Origin: Anaerovorax odorimutans DSM 5092
GTDB lineage: Bacteria; Bacillota; Clostridia; Peptostreptococcales; Anaerovoracaceae
Length of the DNA: 64,000 bases
Direction: 5' to 3'
NCBI RefSeq assembly: GCF_000426305.1
Contig: NZ_KE384519.1
Coordinates: forward strand, 1-64,000
The notes beneath the pieces are model-generated. The model had not been told where the DNA came from, did no database searches, and saw nothing but the letters and a program-made list of their open reading frames with translations. Positions within the stretch are counted from its first letter, which is position 1, and each line of letters opens with the position of its first letter. Below are positions 59,447 to 64,000 of this stretch, one piece after another. A program made the translations under genes and the position numbers.

Positions 59447-61735
59447 ATGGAAAAATATATAAAACAATTTGAAAATTGCCTGCAAGGAGAAAAGCCTTTC
59501 TGTACAAATATATGCCCTTTCCATGTGGATATTTTGGATTTTCAAGCAAAAATGAGCAGAAATAACTATAACTCTGCATATAAGACTTTTAGAAATGCGG
59601 TAGCTTTTCCAGATATTGTATCAGCCCTGTGTCCAGAATATTGCGCAGCTGCATGTCCAAGAGGAAAGATGGATAAGTCTGTGCAGATAAATCTTTTGGA
59701 AAAAACTTGTGTAGCTAAAGCAACAAAAAAAGACCCTACGGATTATAACCTGCCAATAAAAAATAAAAAAGTGGCAATTATAGGCGCTGGAATAAGTGGC
59801 CTTGCTTGTGCTCTACGTTTATCTTCAAAAAAATATGAGGTAACTATTTTTGAAAAAACAGATAGAATAGGTGGACAGCTATGGGATTTATTACCTTCAG
59901 AAGTGTTTTTAGAAGATATTCGCAGGCAATTTCAATTTGAAAATTATACTCTGAATTTAAATGCAGAGATTAAAAGTATAGAAGAAATAAGTAATCAAGG
60001 TTTTGATGCTGTTTATGTGGCTACTGGTAAAAATGGCCACGATTTTGGAGCTCTAAATCAAGAAAAAGGACATTGCGTTATTAAAAACAATATAGCTATT
60101 TTTGCAGGAGGCAGTTTAGCAGGAAAAGATCCTATGTATGCTCTGGCTGATGGACTTAACATGTCATGGTCCCTTGAGGTTTATTTTAAAACAGGGAAGT
60201 TAGAATATCCTGAAAAATGGGAACCTTGTAAAATTGTAGAAGATCCGGACAAATTAAAGAAAACAGAACCTGTAATACCTACAGACAATGGTATTTTTAC
60301 AGATGAAGAAGTAGTAAAAGAGGCTAATCGATGTATTAGATGTCAATGTGATTTCTGCAAAAAATATTTTGACTTATCTGCATTTACAAATAAATGGCCA
60401 TTAAAGATGAGAGATGAGATATTCGCTACTGTTACAGCATCTGAATCCATGCTTCATAAAAGTCCTGCGAAAAAGCTTATAAATTCATGTACACAGAGTA
60501 CTCTTTTCGATGATGTATGTCCCGGAGGAATTAAACTTTCAGAAATGATACAGGAAGCACGATATATGCTTCATAAACAGGGAAAAATGCCGGGAGCGTA
60601 TCATCAATTTTGGTTAAATGATATGAATTTTTCTAACAGTAAATTTGCGGCCTTAAGGAAAAATGCACCAGGTCAGGAAGAAAGTGAATATGCCTTTTTC
60701 CCTGGGTGTAATTTAGGTGCTGCTGATCCTCGTTATGTAAGCGAGCCTTATAAATGGCTTCTGTCCAAGAATCCTAAAACAGGTATTTTACTTCGCTGTT
60801 GCAGTATTCCAGTTCAATGGGCTGGAGATAAGGAACTCCATAAAAATGAATTAGATAACCTCGTTAAAGAATGGGAAATTTTGGGTAAACCAACTCTAAT
60901 TATGGCATGTCCTTATTGCCAGAAACATTTAACAGAATTTCTGCCGGAAATAAAAACTATTTCATTATATGAAATTTTAGACAAATGGGGATCTGATTGG
61001 GATTCAGTTAAATTAGATCAAGTTTATTCAGTATTTGATCCTTGTTCTGCCAGAGATGTAAAACCAGTTCAAACGGCCGTAAGAAATCTGGCAGAGAATG
61101 TTGGTGTATCATTAGAAGAATTTCCAAAAGGTGATAAACACGGTTGCTGCGGTTTTGGAGGTCATGGATCAATAGCTAATCCGGAATTTGCAGAATATGT
61201 AGCCAAACAGAGAAGTGAGTTAAACGAAAACCCATATATTGCTTATTGTATCAATTGCAGAGATGTATTTTTAGGAGAAGAAAAGCCTGTTCTGCATATT
61301 TTAGATTTACTCTTTGATATAAATATGGAGAATAATAGCGGCCTTCCTACTGTAACAGAGCGTAGAGTGAACAGAGTAGATTTAAAAGAAACACTGTTAA
61401 AAGAAATTTGGGGTGAAAAAATGACAGATAAGCCGGAAGAATGTAAATTTGATCTTATTATAGGACCTGAAATAAAAGAAAAAATGAACGAACTAAAGAT
61501 CCTTGAAGAAGACATATGTGAAGTACTTGAATTTGCTGAAAAATCAAAACGCCGAACTTATAAACCTGAAAAAGGTACGTATACCTGTTATAGAGAAATA
61601 GGCTACATTACTTATTGGCTGGAATATCGTATAAAGGGTGAAGCCTATGAAATTGTGAATGTTTATACTCACAGAATGAAAATTGAATTGGAGGGTATTT
61701 GGAATGGAAGAAAAACAGACGCTGATCTGCGATAA
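59447..61735 (+). CDS. pyridine nucleotide-disulfide oxidoreductase/dicluster-binding protein (DVU_1558-like)
   Basis: A 762-residue redox fusion. Residues about 1-100 are a GltD-type Fe-S domain (CTNICPFHVDI, CPEYCAAACPRGKMD). A FAD/NAD fold starts with VAIIGAGISGLACALRLS (about 106-124). Next come another cysteine group (RCIRCQCDFCKKYF, about 300) and a CCG heterodisulfide-reductase-like domain (about 411-614: CCSIPVQWAG, ACPYCQKH, DPCSARDV, HGCCGFGGHG, CINCRD). The C-terminal 120 residues are family-specific. It probably takes electrons from the MOP oxidoreductase. TAGGAG precedes the start. It overlaps the next gene by 32 bases. Confidence 0.85.
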   Translation: MEKYIKQFENCLQGEKPFCTNICPFHVDILDFQAKMSRNNYNSAYKTFRNAVAFPDIVSALCPEYCAAACPRGKMDKSVQINLLEKTCVAKATKKDPTDYNLPIKNKKVAIIGAGISGLACALRLSSKKYEVTIFEKTDRIGGQLWDLLPSEVFLEDIRRQFQFENYTLNLNAEIKSIEEISNQGFDAVYVATGKNGHDFGALNQEKGHCVIKNNIAIFAGGSLAGKDPMYALADGLNMSWSLEVYFKTGKLEYPEKWEPCKIVEDPDKLKKTEPVIPTDNGIFTDEEVVKEANRCIRCQCDFCKKYFDLSAFTNKWPLKMRDEIFATVTASESMLHKSPAKKLINSCTQSTLFDDVCPGGIKLSEMIQEARYMLHKQGKMPGAYHQFWLNDMNFSNSKFAALRKNAPGQEESEYAFFPGCNLGAADPRYVSEPYKWLLSKNPKTGILLRCCSIPVQWAGDKELHKNELDNLVKEWEILGKPTLIMACPYCQKHLTEFLPEIKTISLYEILDKWGSDWDSVKLDQVYSVFDPCSARDVKPVQTAVRNLAENVGVSLEEFPKGDKHGCCGFGGHGSIANPEFAEYVAKQRSELNENPYIAYCINCRDVFLGEEKPVLHILDLLFDINMENNSGLPTVTERRVNRVDLKETLLKEIWGEKMTDKPEECKFDLIIGPEIKEKMNELKILEEDICEVLEFAEKSKRRTYKPEKGTYTCYREIGYITYWLEYRIKGEAYEIVNVYTHRMKIELEGIWNGRKTDADLR

Positions 61736-61898
61736 ATGTAATGTTGGTATGGAAGATAAAGAAGTTCAGTTCAAATACTTAAATCGTTCTTTTCGGCATA
61801 AGGTAAAGCGATGTCCTAAATGCGGACAAGTATATATACCAGAAGATCTTGCTGAAGGTAGAATGAAAGAAGTTGAAGGCATATTAGAAGAAAAATAG
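61704..61898 (+). CDS. DVU_1557-family small redox protein
   Basis: A 64-residue protein with two CxxC pairs (CDKC near the start, CPKC at about 38) that suit a rubredoxin-like zinc or iron site. The FRHKVKRCPKCGQVYIPEDLA part fits the DVU_1557 family. I start at ATG 61704, nine bases after GGAGG, inside the end of the preceding gene; the earlier TTG at 61683 is less likely. It probably passes electrons or helps mature the MOP system. Confidence 0.8.
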   Translation: MEEKQTLICDKCNVGMEDKEVQFKYLNRSFRHKVKRCPKCGQVYIPEDLAEGRMKEVEGILEEK

Positions 61899-61970
61899 AT
61901 ATTTTATTGACCTATAACTATAAAATGCAAAATATAAAATCCAATAATTTTAAACTTGAGGAGAAAATGA

Positions 61971-62795
61971 ATGAGTATTTATAAACCGGGAGAATTTAGA
62001 ATAACGGATCAAGCTATGGAAGTATGGAATCTTCCAAAGGGAGCAAAGGTATTAGATATAGGCTGCGGAGAAGGAGAAACCGTTGAATATCTTGAGAAAA
62101 AATATGAATTTAAGGCTAGTGGAATCGATCTTTCGATGAAAATGATAAAAGAAGGACGTGACAGAAATCCAAATTTAGATATACAATACGGAGATGGAGA
62201 ATTTTTAGATGCTTTTTCTTCTTATTCATTCGACGGAGTTATGATGGAATGTGCTCTGTCCCTTATTAATCTGCCGGATGAGGCATTGCATGAAGCATTT
62301 TGTGTACTTAAAAAGGGTGGAAGACTTTTTCTCAGTGATTTATATATAAAAAATCCCGACAAAAAATTTGTAAAGGCTTTACAGCTTGAAGCAGACAAAC
62401 AAGATAAGAAACCTAATATTGAAGATGTTTTTGGTTCTGAAAATAAAGGGGAAGAATGTCAAGACTGCGGAGAACATGAAGAAGAATGTGCAGAACATGA
62501 TGATCACGATCATGATTTGCTTTCAGCTGATTTCGGAGATGCTCATAATAATAAAGTATTTAATTTTAGAAGCAGTGGAAGATTTCTTAAAGAGCCTTTT
62601 ATAGCACAACTTAAAGAAATAGGATATACCAATATTGAATGGAAAGATTGTTCTATAGAACTTGACAACTATGTTGCAGAAAAAATTTTAAACGAAGGTA
62701 GTTTAGAAAGTTGTTTTTGTAAAGAAGGACTTAATCCAAAAGATAAATATAAAACCGGATATTTTATGCTAACAGCGGAAAAACCAATAAAATAA
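61971..62795 (+). CDS. DVU_1556-family methyltransferase-like protein
   Basis: A 274-residue class I SAM-dependent methyltransferase: VLDIGCGEGETVEYLE is motif I, GIDLSMKMIKEGRDRN holds the acidic ribose contact, and the LKKGGRLFLSDLY segment is the post-I region. A His/Cys/Asp/Glu-rich insert (about 160-185, CQDCGEHEEECAEHDDHDHD) may bind metal. Its position after the DVU_1557-like gene fits the DVU_1556 family. The methylated target is unknown. GAGGAG precedes the start. Confidence 0.82.
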   Translation: MSIYKPGEFRITDQAMEVWNLPKGAKVLDIGCGEGETVEYLEKKYEFKASGIDLSMKMIKEGRDRNPNLDIQYGDGEFLDAFSSYSFDGVMMECALSLINLPDEALHEAFCVLKKGGRLFLSDLYIKNPDKKFVKALQLEADKQDKKPNIEDVFGSENKGEECQDCGEHEEECAEHDDHDHDLLSADFGDAHNNKVFNFRSSGRFLKEPFIAQLKEIGYTNIEWKDCSIELDNYVAEKILNEGSLESCFCKEGLNPKDKYKTGYFMLTAEKPIK

Positions 62796-62854
62796 TTAAA
62801 AGGTTATTTGATTGAGATGAATTGTTTGTCTCGTCAGCAGAAGGGAGCAAAGAA

Positions 62855-63226
62855 ATGAAAGAAGATATTTTTGATCTAAAGCTGAAGGGTTACTGTTGCA
62901 GTCAAATTATTATGGAGCTGGGACTAAGAAAGTTAGATAAAGAAAATGCTGATTTAGTTGCAGCTATGGCAGGACTTTGTAATGGCATTTGGAATGGAAA
63001 AACTTGCGGTGTACTTTCTGCAGCTGTATGTTTGCTATATTTAGCAGATCCTTATAATGCAAGTCAAAACTATGTACAAGATATAAATGAGTGGTTTGAA
63101 GATACTTTTGAAGCTACAGATTGCCAAGTCCTATTAGAAGGAAATGAATTAAATAAAACTCAAAAGTGTCCTATGATGATAGAAGCAACTTTTACAAAGG
63201 TTTGTGAGATTTTAGAATGGGATTAA
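62855..63226 (+). CDS. DVU_1555-family C-GCAxxG-C-C protein
   Basis: A 123-residue redox-type protein of the C_GCAxxG_C_C family: GYCCSQIIM near the start, GLCNGIWNGKTCGVLSAAV in the middle and a late cysteine pair (DCQVLL and KCPMM). These cysteines may bind an Fe-S cluster. I prefer ATG 62855, seven bases after AAGGGAG, over the earlier TTG at 62822. It lies in the MOP cluster and probably assists electron transfer or cofactor handling. Confidence 0.82.
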   Translation: MKEDIFDLKLKGYCCSQIIMELGLRKLDKENADLVAAMAGLCNGIWNGKTCGVLSAAVCLLYLADPYNASQNYVQDINEWFEDTFEATDCQVLLEGNELNKTQKCPMMIEATFTKVCEILEWD

Positions 63227-63323
63227 AGTATAAATATTTATTCTAAAGCTAATATTGAATATACGGGATATGATGCTATATTAAATAACAGTTAAAAAAA
63301 TTATATCTAAGGAGAACAACTAT

Positions 63324-64000
63324 ATGAGAGAAGTAAATGTCAATGACGCAGTAGGTATGGTATTAGCCCATGACTTGACACAGATTATCCCCGGGAAATA
63401 TAAAGGAAGCAGATTTAAAAAAGGTCATGTTATTGCAAAAGAAGATATAGAAGTATTGCTCAGTATGGGTAAACAGCACATTTATGCAGTTGATAAAAAT
63501 GAAACAGACATACATGAGGATGAGGCTGCAATGAGAATTGCTTCGGCAGCAGCAGGTAAAGGAATAAAGCTTGTTGCACCTGGAGAAGGAAAAATAGAAT
63601 TAATTGCTGAATATGATGGTTTATTAAAAATAAATACAGCTATGCTTAATCAGCTTATTGATCAAGATGAAATTATGTTTGCTACAATACACGAAAATCA
63701 AATTATAAAAGCAGGCAAGAAAGTAGCAGGTACAAGAGTAATTCCTCTATATGTAAATGAAAATATTGTATTGGGTGCGGAACATGTTTTAGAAAGCGGC
63801 CCTATGATAGAGGTTTTACCTTTAAAATCATTAAAAATAGGAGTTGTTACAACGGGAAGTGAAGTTTACTCCGGAAGAATAAAAGATGAATTTGGTCCTG
63901 TTTTACAGAGAAAATTCAGTGAATTAGGAAGTGTAGTCGTAAAGCAGCTTTTTGCTGACGATGATGAAAATATGATTGCAGACTGTATTAAACAGCTTAT
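63324..64000 (+). CDS. molybdopterin-binding protein (MoeA-like), 3' end cut off
   Basis: The visible 225 residues begin MREVNVNDAVGMVLAHDLTQI after AAGGAG. They have the FKKGHVIAKEDIEVLLSMGKQHIY part and then the start of a MoCF-type domain (LKIGVVTTGSEVYSGRIKDEFGPVL). This is the layout of the short MoeA-like molybdopterin-binding proteins found in MOP clusters. It probably handles cofactor insertion for the MOP enzyme. The gene continues beyond the window. Confidence 0.82.
   Translation, partial: MREVNVNDAVGMVLAHDLTQIIPGKYKGSRFKKGHVIAKEDIEVLLSMGKQHIYAVDKNETDIHEDEAAMRIASAAAGKGIKLVAPGEGKIELIAEYDGLLKINTAMLNQLIDQDEIMFATIHENQIIKAGKKVAGTRVIPLYVNENIVLGAEHVLESGPMIEVLPLKSLKIGVVTTGSEVYSGRIKDEFGPVLQRKFSELGSVVVKQLFADDDENMIADCIKQL

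Overview
The window is AT-rich DNA from a strictly anaerobic, low-GC Gram-positive bacterium, most likely a member of the Clostridia. The signs are strong AGGAGG-type ribosome binding sites, consensus sigma-A promoters, a clostridial-type fab operon (FabK and FabT-like regulation), S-layer homology surface proteins, a tungsten aldehyde:ferredoxin oxidoreductase (AOR) and an Rnf-associated ApbE/NusG_II/Gx trio. The genus cannot be fixed from sequence reading alone. No rRNA, tRNA or CRISPR array was seen.

Layout. 1-660: start of an IS4-type transposase running off the left edge, then a strongly folded, terminator-ended RNA candidate. 665-6241: a GGDEF/EAL protein, an Orn/Lys/Arg decarboxylase-fold enzyme, a small membrane protein, and apbE with two membrane partners. 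6271-12953: a molybdenum/tungsten block with a riboswitch-type leader, a four-cluster ferredoxin, AOR, a MoaD-like sulfur carrier, modABC and modD; four hairpin repeats lie between modC and modD. 13086-14696: an unknown protein and a YitT-family protein. 14855-21884: fabH-K-D-G-F-Z plus a MarR/FabT domain fused to a FabK/nitronate-monooxygenase domain, behind a sigma-A promoter with a FabT-like box. 22107-25736: poorly conserved membrane proteins, an XRE regulator, a gene remnant and a frameshifted gene. 25835-33495: a six-gene minus-strand operon (two FAD oxidoreductases, a FecCD-type metal/chelate ABC transporter, a TiaS-like protein) divergent from a MarR gene with a clear operator. 33653-46348: surface proteins, including a 2222-residue protein with two seven-bladed RCC1 propellers and S-layer anchors. 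46977-51323: tupA, tupBC and moeA (tungstate uptake and cofactor synthesis). 51416-55807: two paralogous chemoreceptors. 56259-64000: a MOP-type molybdenum aldehyde oxidoreductase followed by a cluster matching the DVU_1555-DVU_1559 gene families.

How it fits together. Most of the window concerns Mo/W: uptake (ModABC, TupABC), cofactor synthesis (MoaD-like, MoeA, MoeA-like), Mo/W enzymes (AOR, MOP) and their electron partners. Five leaders share one RNA architecture: a 5' CUCCGA-like element, a variable stem, GGG, a GNRA-capped stem, GCCUCCC-like and UGGAAAGGA-like segments, then a terminator. I read it as the Moco/Tuco riboswitch class. They precede the ferredoxin-AOR genes, the MOP gene, the tupA region and, unexpectedly, S-layer/Ig-like surface protein genes. 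The cassette [signal-peptide/Ig/TM gene + terminator-promoter + leader] occurs three times between 40484 and 46595, one copy with a decayed leader. Riboswitch-controlled surface proteins linked to tungstate uptake are the most novel idea the window offers.
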